A stretch of 64,000 nt of DNA from Klebsormidium nitens (Eukaryota > Streptophyta > Klebsormidiophyceae > Klebsormidiales > Klebsormidiaceae), in NCBI GenBank assembly GCA_000708835.1, contig DF236994.1, forward strand, positions 1 to 64,000. The letters are read 5' to 3'. Under the pieces are notes generated by a model. The model was not told the DNA's origin. It ran no database searches and worked only from the letters and a program-made list of their open reading frames with translations. Each line of letters begins with the position of its first letter. Within the stretch, counting starts at the first letter, position 1. The translations under genes and the position numbers were made by a program. This document shows, piece by piece, positions 31,952 through 42,445 of this stretch.

Positions 31952-32817
31952 TCCAACTTGGTACCAAAAAGAGTTTGTGTCCCTGCCCCTAGCTGTACAA
32001 CGCTCTGTTTACAAATCAACTGTAAGTCCTAGTATACACAAGTACGCAAACTCAATGCACTTTCTGCTCAGTATGTACACAGCAGGCCTTACAGTGTTTA
32101 CCCAGCAACTACTTGCCTGCTCCGTTCCAAATTGACCAATGTGGACAGCGAGGTTCAAAGCACTCAAACTCCAAAAGACACCTCTGTGGGCGACCGGACT
32201 GCCTTTGAAAAGAGCTACATACACCTTGTAAGTTGTGACGTCTTGTGGATCCTCTTTGTCAATGCGCCTCCATTGAATTGCTTCACGCCAGCAGAGAGAA
32301 GACAAAATCTCATTGTCAGTAAATCATTAATAATAAATGTCCAGAATGAACGGCCTCTTGCAATTGTCTGTTCAAAGAAAGTCTTTCGTCCGCCAGCCAA
32401 TCAGGAACTCCGGATGACGGTCATCGCAGAGAAGAACCTTGGCCCGACCGTGACAGACCTGAAGACAAGGAAGACTTTGACACTACAGAGGCCACATGCC
32501 TGAGTCCAATCTTGGGAGCCAGCGCCTGTGTAAAAGTGTCTAGGATTCAACCGTCAATGATGCGCCCGGTGAGTTGGGCACTGTATGCACAGTTAAGAGC
32601 AAACCACCCTCGTCAACCGTCTTCAAGAAAGGGTTTTGTAGAGCGAGAGACAGAGCAGTTTAGTACTGTATTGTTTAGGTGGAAGGGGAGGTCAGCGAGG
32701 CGCCTGCGTTCTGTGGGTCTTGTTGTGCAGCAATTGGAGCAGCACATCCAATTGATGCAGTTCTTGTAGCGCTCGCCAAGGAACATCTCCTCCCTGCGGC
32801 CCCCCCCGGCTGCTGCC
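31952..32817. other. divergent promoter region
   Basis: 866 bp separate the start codons of the endosulfine-like gene and SEC61 alpha and must hold both promoters and 5' untranslated regions. No other gene is seen. Confidence 0.5.
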
Positions 32818-35800
32818 ATGGCGGGCGGAGGTTTCAGGCTCCTCCATTTGGTGCGCCCTTTCCTGTCTGTGCTGCCCGAGGTGCAGTCGGCGGATCGTAG
32901 GGTGCCATTCAAGGAGAAGATGCTCTACACAGGGATCGCCCTGTTTGTCTTCCTCGTCTGCAGCCAGCTCCCCCTGTACGGGATCCATAGCGCCACCGGA
33001 TCTGATCCGTTCTACTGGCTGCGCGTCATTCTCGCCTCAAACAGGGGGACGTGCATGGAGCTTGGGATTACCCCAATTGTGACTTCAGGGCTGATTGTGC
33101 AGCTATTACATGGCTCTAAGATCATTGAGGTGGACAACAGTGTGAAGGAGGATCGAGCACTCCTGTGAGTGATTGTGCTCCTATTTTCGTAAGGGTATAG
33201 CTCATTTGGCTTGCTTCGTGCAATTTGCAGCACCTTTCTGATTTAAGTGATTACCTTCTTAGCTCTTTGTAAGCCATTGATTCGTTGCCTGCGCAAAGTG
33301 CACACTGAAAGTTGCTCACAAACAAGTTGGAAAAAGGGTGAGGGCTACTGGTGTTCTGCTGGTTCTTTGAAAGTGGCACTGATTCATTCCTTCTTGTAAC
33401 TGCAGCACTGGAGCTCAGAAACTGTTGGGAGTCTTGATTACCATTGGGGAGGCAGTCGCCTACGTCCTGTCCGGCATGTATGGGGATGTGCGGGATCTTG
33501 GCGCAGGGAACGCCATCTTGATCATTGTCCAGCTCTTCTTCGCCGGAATCATCGTGATCTGCCTGGATGAGCTGCTGCAAAAGGGTTACGGCCTTGGCTC
33601 AGGAATCTCACTCTTCATCGCCACAAACATCTGGTAAGTGTGCCGCGTGCTTGAGATGGAGCTAGTCCTAGGGTTTTGGATGGTGCTGCAATGCAAGTGC
33701 TCCTCTTTTTGAGTGGATTTCTCCAAAGAAGACAGGGAGAAGTAGAGTAAGCAAACAAGCGAGTAGGAACTGCTCTTCGTGCCTGAATAAGGTTTGAGCT
33801 GTGCTCCACCGATCATTGCAGCGTTGACGTATGGTTCATTTTGATAGAGCAAAGTGCAAGTGTGAAGGGTCTGTCAAGGGCGCCACGCGTTCCTGTGGTG
33901 GCGCCACTCTAGGTTTTCCAGCTGTTGGTCTGCCACCAATCAAAGCCCTCTGAGCTGCATCTGAGCAGACACCTATGATTTGCTGCTTTGCAAATTCACC
34001 AAAAAGCACTTCAGCATGAATGCACGGATACTTTTGCACTTCCGAAAATTTGCTGCTCTACACCTCTACAGCGAGAAGACGTTCAGCCCCACCACAATCA
34101 GTGGCGCCTAGTCTGAGGCAATTGCAAACGGACACTGGATGAGAAGTCTGCCAGGAAAGCACTCGAGCAAGAATGCACGCATGCTCTCTGCACTCGTAAG
34201 ACATGCTTCTGCTCTGCACCTCTGCAGCGAGAACATTGTGTGGAAGGCTTTCAGTCCCACCACGATCAACGCCGGCCGCGGCGCTGAGTTTGAGGGCGCC
34301 ATCATTGCGCTCTTCCACCTGCTCATCACGAGGACGGACAAGGTGCGCGCGCTCAAGGAGGCCTTCTACCGCCAGAACCTCCCCAACGTGACCAACTTGC
34401 TGGCGACGGTGCTGGTGTTCCTGATCGTGATCTACTTCCAGGTGAGGGGCAGTTGTGGTTTGGTTTTAGGCTCTGCTTTGCTATCTAGCAATTGGCATCG
34501 CATTGCTTATGTTATACTTGTGGCTGGCTGTTTTTGATTGGTAAGTGGTTTGGATTGCCAACAGAAGGTGGTGGTAAGGAATTGAATTTGGCGCGTAACA
34601 GCTTGCTAGGAAGGTGTCAGAGTTGTTACTTGGTCTGGATATGAGAATCTAGGGTTTCAAGCTGGTGGATTTCAGGAGGATTCTGTGTGAGTCACTCGCC
34701 TGTGAGTATCATGGGACATACTGCCTGCTATTCAGGCAGTTTCCAGAGCAGCAAAGGCCGGGTGCAGTTATTTTTGTTGCTCGTTAGCCCAGGATCATTG
34801 GTGCCTTGGTCCATAGAGTCCTGGCAATGGAGACACTGCTTGTCAAGCTACCTGCTCTCAGCAGACGCCTTCAAGCAATATTTTCCTGCAGCAATGAGCG
34901 AATAAAAGAGGCGACGCAAAGCTCAGCATCCATATGTCCCTCTTTTCTTGTCCTTTCTCTCCTTCCCCCTTTGCACCTGCAAGACTGGTTTTGGCCCCTT
35001 CCCTCATGTCTCCCGCAGGACTCCAAGGTGTTGACGAATTGAAAACCAAGTTTCAATCCGTGCAAGCTTTCGTCCTTGTCTTGTAGTTTCGCTTCTGATT
35101 TGAAGCTGCTGCTTCAAGTCGATCTGCGTGTTTCGCACTCACCCTAAGACTCCCTTCTTAGCACACGGTCTCCATCTCGAAAGCCTTTTCAATCGGATTC
35201 TTTGATCTCATTTCCGATTCCTTTCCGCCCCCCCTTGCAAGGCGTCAAAATGGTCCGTCCTGTGCGCTCCAAAGGGCATCCTCATTTTCATCATGTCCTA
35301 GCATTCTGTACAGTCTGCAGTTCCTTTCCCCCAGAGAATCATGATCTCAACTAAACTCCCTTTCCGCTCCCCCCCTGCAGGGCTTCAAGGTGGTCCTTCC
35401 CGTGCGCTCCAAGAGCGCGCGCGGCCAGCAGGGCAGCTACCCCATCAAGCTCTTCTACACGTCCAACATGCCCATCATCCTGCAGTCCGCGCTCGTGTCC
35501 AACCTGTACTTCATCTCTCAGCTCCTGTACAAGCGCTACCCGACCTTCTTCCTTGTAAACCTACTGGGCAAATGGCAGGAGCACGAGTACTCGACCAGTG
35601 GTCAGCTCATACCTGTGGGGGGGCTCGTCTACTACTTGTCGGCTCCAACTAGGTAAGGAAGCGGAGACGGTTGTTTGAGTTCTTCACTTCTCCATGAGGG
35701 GTGGACGTTTCAGGTGTTGAGGAGTGTTTGTGTGCCTGGCTAATGAAAGAACCGGGCTGGTGATTGCTGTCGGTCTCGGTAGGGGGGATTGACCAGTTTG

Positions 35801-37180
35801 TGTTGGCTTCGTTATTCTTTGACGTCCTGTCCGGTTCTGACGTCCTGTCCGGTTCTGTAAGTCTGTTGGTCTTGCTTTTAAAGATCCCAAGAGGAAATCC
35901 AAGATGAAACTGAAGGAAAAGGAGTCTGTGCGTTTCTGAAACAAAGCACTGCCAAAGGTGGAAGCAGCGCTGCTGCTCTGCACTGTTTCGATGGTAAATC
36001 TGCATTGCCAGACTGAGCAGATTTGGGAGTCCTCCTATGTTTTGACTTGGTCGATCCGAATCTTTGTGAAGCTCTGGGGATACCGCTCAATAGCCCACTG
36101 GACTTGCTTGCCTAAAGAGGGCGTCGGAGGTCCGGTCCTACCTCAAGCGACCAAAATTTCTCGCATCAGGGCCAGCTTGGTCGCCAGAGGCACTTTTCAA
36201 GATGGAATTTGAGCCATCAGATGTAGTTTTCCTCAGGACTCAAAGGCACAAATGTACCCATGAAAGCTGACGCCCACTCAATCCAAAACCCATCAATATT
36301 TGTAATCATTGTAACTGCTGGCGCCCTCTTTGACCGTGTGACATTGGCGCCCTGTGCAGCCTGGCGGACATTGCGGTGCATCCATTCCACGCCCTCTTCT
36401 ACATCACCTTCATGTTGACGGCCTGCGCCCTGTTCTCCAAGACGTGGATTGAGGTCTCGGGCTCATCAGCGAGGGACGTCGCGAAGCAACTCAAGGTAAG
36501 CCAGGGAAGCGGGACATTCTCAGACTCTTACATATGTAGCTTGCTTGCTGTCGGCCTAAGTTTTGGTGTTTTGCCTGAGAACACCATTCAAACCCGCGTT
36601 GAGCAAGTTGTTTGCGCTGCTCTGAACTTCGAAGTGAACGCAAGTCGGGACCGGGAGCATCCCCTTCACGCATCTGGCAAGTCAGGGGAAGGATGATAAG
36701 TGTTGACGGGAGACCCCCCTAACCTGGTCCTGGCCTCCTTCGTGCACCATAACAAGCGGCACAATGTGCAGCTGTGGTCTGGAAATCCCTCTCAGCCGTA
36801 ATTTGTCCAGGGTTGGCACTAAGCTTTGCATAGGCTGCAACGCAGCTATGTGAACAATCTTAGCAGCTGCTGTAATCATGGGATACAAGCTGCGGCAATC
36901 TGCTGACTTTTCACCGTTCGCTTAATGATTGCAGGAGCAGCAGATGGTGATTCCTGGCCACCGCGAGTCCAACCTGCAAAAGGAGCTCAACCGGTACATC
37001 CCAACAGCAGCCGCGTTTGGAGGCATGTGCATTGGGGCCCTCACGGTGGTTGCTGACTTCATGGGTGCCATCGGGTCTGGCACCGGAATCCTCCTTGCCG
37101 TCACGATCATCTATCAGTACTTTGAGATGTATGAGAAAGAGAAGGCCAGCGAAGCCGGCATGTTCGGGTTCTTCGGTTGA
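32818..37180 (+). CDS. SEC61A: Sec61 alpha translocon channel subunit
   Basis: Six exons: 32818-33164, 33406-33633, 34228-34441, 35381-35652, 36360-36495 and 36935-37180, 1443 nt, 480 residues. This is close to the 475 or so of other Sec61 alpha proteins. It forms the protein-conducting channel of the ER membrane with Sec61 beta and gamma. Conserved blocks run unbroken: [20 protein letters not shown] (TM1), [22 protein letters not shown]...[97 protein letters not shown], and a C-terminus in which [20 protein letters not shown] precedes MFGFFG. About ten membrane segments are expected. The start has a strong context (GCCATGGCG). Introns before exons 3 and 4 carry decayed copies of the following exon start. 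Confidence 0.97.
33998..34290. repeat. duplicated acceptor region of SEC61A exon 3
   Basis: A 156-bp tandem duplication. The real ACCTCTGCAGCGAGAA at 34218 is preceded by ACCTCTACAGCGAGAA at 34062, and flanking intron sequence aligns on both sides. The intronic copy lacks about 15 nt of exon sequence. Confidence 0.85.
35005..35420. repeat. duplicated acceptor region of SEC61A exon 4
   Basis: The exon 4 start with its pyrimidine tract (35350-35420) has a copy at about 35205-35275, period 138 bp (TGGTCCGTCCTGTGCGCTCC against TGGTCCTTCCCGTGCGCTCC). A more decayed copy is near 35010-35040 (CCGCAGGACTCCAAGGTG). Confidence 0.8.
35821..35856. repeat. 18-bp tandem pair
   Basis: Two perfect adjacent copies of GACGTCCTGTCCGGTTCT in a SEC61A intron. 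Confidence 0.95.
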
Positions 37181-38010
37181 GCAGGGGACTAAAGTCGAGG
37201 GGTCGTCCTGGTAGAACCGCCGGTCTTCAGCGGTCTAGTGCAAAAGCACTCGGGGTGCACGCTTGAAGAGAGTACCTAGTTGAGAGCCCACATTACGTGA
37301 TGGACGTGGGCACCGCTTGAGCGGTATGGATTGCGGAGCTATAATGAACGAGACCTTATCCGCCCGCTTGAAAACGGGTTGTGTGTGCCTTTTGCGCTAT
37401 TGCTTTTCAGCTGGGGATATTAGATTTTGTCCGCTGCATTTTGTTTTAAGGTTTCCTTCGAGTGCGCAATGTCATCTCTCTTGAGCGGTTGCAATTGTTT
37501 GCCAGCTATAGCAACTGTGCGCACTTTTCGAGCAAATAGACGCTCACTCATGTGCACCATGTCTGACTGCTCTACCGGCAGTTGGATTCTTCACATTGAA
37601 GGTGCTATTGGCCGTTTAACTGGTCGAGTAACTTGCGCATGTTTGCACGATCTACAATCATATGCATATACGACATGTTGGAAGCACGTACCAGTTCGGT
37701 CAGGCAGCCAGATGAGCATCACGCGCGGCAGCGGCCATTTGGCCGCAAAGAGGTCGACCTGGACCATGGATCCATGAGTAGCTAGCTCACATGCCCCAGT
37801 TGACTCCCACCGTCGACCTTCTGTGGCACTGATGCGGATGAGTTCCACAGCACATATATTCAGAGCATGTCATCATCCAGGCGCGGCGGCTATAGGCTAC
37901 GAGGAACATGAAACATTATTGTACCCGCTTAATTTACGTACTAAAGCACAGCGCTACCAACACCATGACATCATACTAACTTAGATCATGTGCATGCATG
38001 CACACCAGTC
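37181..38010. other. SEC61A 3' region up to the retroelement
   Basis: This contains the presumed 3' untranslated region of SEC61A and intergenic sequence ending in an alternating GCATGCATGCA stretch just left of the retroelement. No gene is recognised. Confidence 0.5.
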
Positions 38011-39118
38011 TATGAAGCAGCAAAAGCTAGATTCATATGACAAGCATGCCAATCTTCATGCAAGCATATGAGTCTTCTCAATTTATACGGCATGAGATAT
38101 TCCGGTTTGCCTTCCTGTCCTCAATTGAAAGCCATAGTGGACAGGTCATGTGTATCTAACAAGATAGCAGAGAAGATTCAGGTGGATTGGCATGGAAAGA
38201 AGTTGACAGCCCTTCTTTCATTGCCTACCTTGGCTCTTCTGGAATGAAATTATGGTCTATGTTTTGAGTTATAATTTGAGTCATGCATAACCCAAGAATG
38301 ATATTCAATGGAAGCATCAATTGTGTGAAGATAGTTATACAAACTAACTTGGCTGGCCTGCCGTCTTATCAAAATATGCTGTCTTTATGTGTTTGTCCAG
38401 ATTGGATGAGCACATCCGAGACTACTACTGTAGGACTGCCTATACTACCCTCTTATTGTTGAATGCTAAAGGGGGGCTGGGCCAGAATTAAGACAGAAGC
38501 AATAGAACAAAAGCATTCAATGCAACAAACTAATGATCTATCCCAGAGCATAGTCAGTCCATCTCAGCATGCACGAGTTAAACAAGTTTTCCTGCTTTAC
38601 GAAGAGCTTCCGCATTGTTAAGAATTCTGGTGCCTGGCGGATAAAGTGTCATACCTGAGAGGGGAGAGGAGAGAGAGGGAGGATGTCAGTCTTGGACCTG
38701 CGTAGAATCTTCAGAGGCTTGACCAATCAGAAATCGCAGAGAAGATCTTCCGTGAGAGCACGAGATTGTCTGAATTGGCCCAGCCCCCTTGCTTGCTTCG
38801 CTTTCTCCTTCTCTTCTGAAATCGAAACCCTAAGTAGCTAATGCTTGGGCGCTTTGCTTGCTGCTGCTGTGAGGCGGTGGCAAGGAAGTATGCTGTCTCG
38901 AAATGCAATTGTTGACTGTTTGTTTGACAATCACGAGGCTGCCTAGGCTGTGGCAAGGCCGGCTTTCAACTTCGACCGTTGAAAGCAAGTTTCACGACTT
39001 CGCGTCTGACGTGGCGCGAACTTATTGGCTGAAGGTTTGATTGATCAATTCTGACCGTAGATGACAAGTTCAGCATTCAATTTGTGAAGAAGTTGAAGGT
39101 TTTAACGTACACCTGGGC

Positions 39119-39126
39119 TGACGTCA
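39119..39126. promoter_or_regulatory. palindromic TGACGTCA in the terminal repeat
   Basis: A perfect CRE/bZIP-type site. Further TGACGT motifs lie nearby in CTGACGTGGCG, CTGACGTGCG and CTGACGTATT between about 39000 and 39200. In plants TGACG motifs bind TGA-class bZIP factors; use here is inferred. The same site is at 45937-45944 in the other repeat. Confidence 0.45.
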
Positions 39127-39372
39127 TCACCGCCGGGGTTTGGCGGCGCGGCCGTGTTTCCCTGACGTGCGTCCGCGTTGGCCGCTGACGTATTGGCTGA
39201 AGTGGTCGGGGCAGCGCTTTTTTTGTTGCCACGTGTTTTGGGCGTCGACTTCGCACTGGTGTCGACAGTGTTTTTGGCCAGTAGTGCGTTGAGTCCTAGA
39301 CAAGAGGATAGATGCTGTAAGGAGCTGCATAAGGCGTGTCCTTCGTCTTGATAAGGGTTTGGCTAGTAAATT

Positions 39373-39408
39373 CTGTGAAGTTCCCGTGAACCATCAGAAA
39401 CTTCACAG
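39373..39408. repeat. 10-bp-stem hairpin in the terminal repeat
   Basis: CTGTGAAGTT pairs with AACTTCACAG across a 16-nt loop. An identical copy lies at 46191-46226. Confidence 0.85.
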
Positions 39409-39460
39409 TTTAGTTAGAATAAGAGAAATTCGGAATTGAATGTGAAGGCCTTTGCGATCA

Positions 39461-39483
39461 GATTGCTTACGCAGTAAGCAATC
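39461..39483. repeat. hairpin near the repeat end
   Basis: GATTGCTTAC-GCA-GTAAGCAATC is a perfect 10-bp stem with a 3-nt loop about 45 bp from the repeat boundary. It recurs at 46279-46301. Confidence 0.9.
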
Positions 39484-39614
39484 TTATAGTGAAGGACATT
39501 CAGATTGAATTGAGAAATTGGGTTATTGTAACTAAAGTGTAAGGTTTCTGATGACCCGCCGCCACCCGTCCTTATGTTGCGCTGCAACGAAGGACTCATC
39601 AGAGAAGTAACTTG

Positions 39615-40913
39615 TTACGTTGTTCCGTACCCTTTGGTGAGCGCTCCTAGAATTTCGGAAGTAATCAGATTGTTGCGTTCGCATGAGTGCAACAACCTGA
39701 CGACATCTTTGGTGGTTTTGAAAAATGTTCCAGAGCTTTTTCCGGTGGAGGGCTTATTAGCCATGTTGTCCGGTTTGCTCAGCCATCTGACGTTATCAAT
39801 GGTGTAATGCCGCAGAGGGTCTTTGCGGTCGAGTTGAAATTGCGAAGAGGCATCTGTAGGCCAGAGTGGTAACGCTCCGAGAAAAAGGTCGGTGACGTAA
39901 GCAAACGAGAAAAAAGCGTATTTATCGCGCTGGCTTGCAATTTTTCCTTTAGGTAGATAAAAGCCTTTCCAACCGAATGTCAGACGAGTTGTCGCGTAAG
40001 CAGGATCGAAGTGAGTCTTGTTTATAAGAGACTCCCACTTATCATAAGCGGGGTGATCGGTGTTTTTTATTATCTCTGATCGTCCGTTTTTGTAATCTTT
40101 TAGTTTCAATGGGCAAATTTGATAAACCGGGGATTTATATTTGAGAAGACATTTATCCAGTTCGGACAGGTCGTTCTGTAAGAACATTGTGAATTGAGAG
40201 ATAAGCGGGACGGCAGGATTTTTGTAGATTTTCTGATATGAAAATCTCGTTATAAGATGGTGAATCTGTTTTGGGAGTGTTTCTCGTTGAGAAAGTCCGC
40301 CATCAATTGTAAGATTTAGGTCCGTGTTCGGTACGGAGGTTACCGCGCTGGACGCTGATTGTGTGAGAAAGAGTTTTCTGAATTTTTTGGGAGCTTTTTT
40401 CAGAACGGACGCGCGTGGTGGGCATGAACCCCCGGGTGGGAGACTGACGACAGCAGACGCGTGGGTAACTATTCCTTCCTTGGCGAAGGACGGATCGACA
40501 GGAAAGCACATGTAACATTTAAGGAAGAACGCGAGCTCGTCGTTCTCGCGATTTAATCCTAATGATTGCAATGACGACACTTCTGCGGAGAAACAGGTCC
40601 TTGGGCAATTTTCGAACAGATCGAGTAGAATATGGGAATTGTCCAATTCCCTTGGTCTACAGTACATAGTGGCAATGATGACTAGGAGACCTTCAAGAGA
40701 TTTTTCTGAAGGGGATGAGGCATTCAGATCAAACAACTGACGAGTTTTAGAAGATTTTTCAAAGACGCTCTGATAATAAGCATCAAGGAGTGGAAGTTTA
40801 CTTTCGTTGTCGTCGTGCAGCGTATGGTTCTCCGCTTGTAGCGTCCCCATGGCTGTCTGCAGTTTCCGCATGTGGTCATCCTTCTCCGTCTGGGACTTCT
40901 TGAGCTTATCCAT
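39615..40913 (-). CDS. coiled-coil protein with C-terminal HNH-type motif
   Basis: An open frame of 432 residues from the first Met, but the same frame stays open upstream to at least about 41110 (reading PAVTEAPPAPANPSNPG, then a coiled coil DELRRLSLLTQALQTDMDKL). It is therefore probably the C-terminal part of the zinc-finger frame upstream, separated by a frame break. The N-terminus is heptad-like. The middle is unrecognised. Near residues 359-388 it reads FQLDRKDPLRHYTIDNVRWL followed by SKPDNMANK. This matches the C-terminal half of HNH homing-type endonucleases (LDR-D-x-GYT-x-DNVRW-x-S-x-x-N-x-x-K). The preceding YVTDLFLGALPLWP resembles the CPVTGLPL block, with the Cys residues missing. 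The expected role is target nicking for retrotransposition; this is inference. Confidence 0.7.
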   Translation of the reverse strand: MDKLKKSQTEKDDHMRKLQTAMGTLQAENHTLHDDNESKLPLLDAYYQSVFEKSSKTRQLFDLNASSPSEKSLEGLLVIIATMYCRPRELDNSHILLDLFENCPRTCFSAEVSSLQSLGLNRENDELAFFLKCYMCFPVDPSFAKEGIVTHASAVVSLPPGGSCPPRASVLKKAPKKFRKLFLTQSASSAVTSVPNTDLNLTIDGGLSQRETLPKQIHHLITRFSYQKIYKNPAVPLISQFTMFLQNDLSELDKCLLKYKSPVYQICPLKLKDYKNGRSEIIKNTDHPAYDKWESLINKTHFDPAYATTRLTFGWKGFYLPKGKIASQRDKYAFFSFAYVTDLFLGALPLWPTDASSQFQLDRKDPLRHYTIDNVRWLSKPDNMANKPSTGKSSGTFFKTTKDVVRLLHSCERNNLITSEILGALTKGYGTT

Positions 40914-40933
40914 GTCGGTTTGGAGGGCTTGGG

Positions 40934-42422
40934 TTAGGAGGGAAAGACGACGAAGTTCGTCTTCTTGACCGCGTTTTTCGTTCTCGGCGACCAGGGTTTG
41001 GAAGTTAATCGCCTGGACTGTTCCGGGGTTTGAGGGGTTCGCGGGGGCGGGGGGAGCTTCTGTGACAGCTGGCGCGGCCGCGAGCGCGAGCTCGCGGGTG
41101 CGGTCGCGGGTACGGGCGCGGGCGCGTGCTTGTCCGTTGGTGCGTCTTGTGTTGCTGGGTTATGTGCCGGTTGGGATGGGGTCATTTTCGCCTGGTTTGC
41201 CTTATCTGTTCCGGATTCTGCGGCGTCGGTTTCGCCGTACGTTCCTGGGGTAGTTTTCACTTGGGACTGCCACTCCTTGTGCTTTGCGAAGGCCTTGGAC
41301 TGTCTTACGGCTTCTCGTGCCTCCGTGTGTCCGAGCAGGCATTTACTGTCGAAAGGGCATTTCTCTTTTGGGGTATGGAAGGCGGGGCAGGGGCGCTCGG
41401 GTTTGGGCACGTGGGAAAACCTGCATTTAGGGTCTGGGCAGTGTTTTTCCTGGGCGGTGTACACACAGAGTTGTGTGAACTCCCCTTTGACCGTGGTGAA
41501 GTAAGGCATTACCGACTGCCGGTACACCGTTGGTTTCGGCGGGGTCGGCTTTTCGTAGGGTGGGTTACTCTGGGGACGTGGATTGCTGTTCCGAGGGTTT
41601 GGCTGGCGTGGGTTATTTCTGACCGGTCCTCCAGATGCGTTATCCGGGCGCGTTCTGGTCTGCTCTCCTATGTTGTTCCGTGGGGGGTACCAGTTGTCAG
41701 TGCGCTGGGGCGGATTGAACTGCTGGGAGTACGACGGGCGAGGTTGCGGGTTTTGTAACGGTGGGAATTCTGGGTTAGGTGAGTTCTGCACGGGGTAAAG
41801 CTCGACGCGGGGGTTAGGAGGTGCGGGGCTCCGGTTCCAGTTCGGCTGCCCGTGGCTGTATTGGGTTACTGGTGCAGGTCCGTACCCGTTCCAATTTGGC
41901 TCTGGTCCTGGACCCCATCTGCGTGAATCCGTTTCCCAGCTGTTTCCCGGACGTCCGTAACCGCCGTTCTGAGGGTTTGGGGGCGGGGCAGCGTGGTTCA
42001 TGGGTTGGTTCACAGATGGGGGGGTGGTTTGGGGGGGGGGATTGGGGTGGGGAAAAGTGTGGTTGGGAGTGGGCAAGTTCTGCTGGTATGGCTGTGCAGC
42101 AGGCTGAGCGTACTGCTGTGTTTGAACTGGGGGAGCGTGTTGAAACTGCCCGGGGGTGGAATACCCTTGTGGCGGAGGCGCGGCGTAGTGCGGAACCGGA
42201 TATATGGGCTGCTGAGGGGGCATGGGGCGGGGGAGGGGGAAGTTGTTGTACTGGAGCGGGCGCCGCGAGTGTCGGTGCAGGGATTGGTTGTGTGTAGACG
42301 AACGTCGGGGTGAGTTGAGGTTGAACCGGGGCCGGTTGAACTTGCTGTTGCAGCTGTTGTGGTTGGACTGCTGACGTCATCATCGTATAGCCGGGGGCGG
42401 CGTATGCGGTGTAAGGTAACAT
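40934..42422 (-). CDS. Pro/Gln-rich tandem CCCH zinc-finger protein
   Basis: Two overlapping open frames, 42422-41814 (starting MLPYTAYAAPG) and 42223-40934 (429 residues), read as one protein if one base is corrected in a C/G run near 42224-42240. The N-terminal part is rich in Pro, Gln and Ala. Near the middle are two adjacent zinc-finger motifs, CVYTAQEKHCPDPKCRFSH and CPAFHTPKEKCPFDSKCLLG followed by H, spaced CX8CX4CX3H and CX9CX5CX3H. This fits CCCH fingers that usually bind RNA. The protein may act as the nucleic-acid chaperone or Gag-like partner of the element. A second frame break near 41060-41130 separates it from the coiled-coil/HNH frame. Confidence 0.7.
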
Positions 42423-42445
42423 GTTGCCTGTGTCAAAATAAGGGG

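Larger units (their letters stand above)
38011..39526 (-). repeat. terminal direct repeat, 3' copy
   Basis: 1516 bp, without indels against 44829-46344 (constant offset 6818). It begins TATGAAGCAGC and ends GAAATTGGGTTAT. It contains a purine-rich run near 38656-38685, four TGACGT motifs and two hairpins. Confidence 0.95.

Noticed and set aside
41126-42313. Long plus-strand open frames opposite the zinc-finger ORF
   Set aside because: These are shadows of a GC-rich, Pro-rich coding sequence on the minus strand, with no family resemblance.
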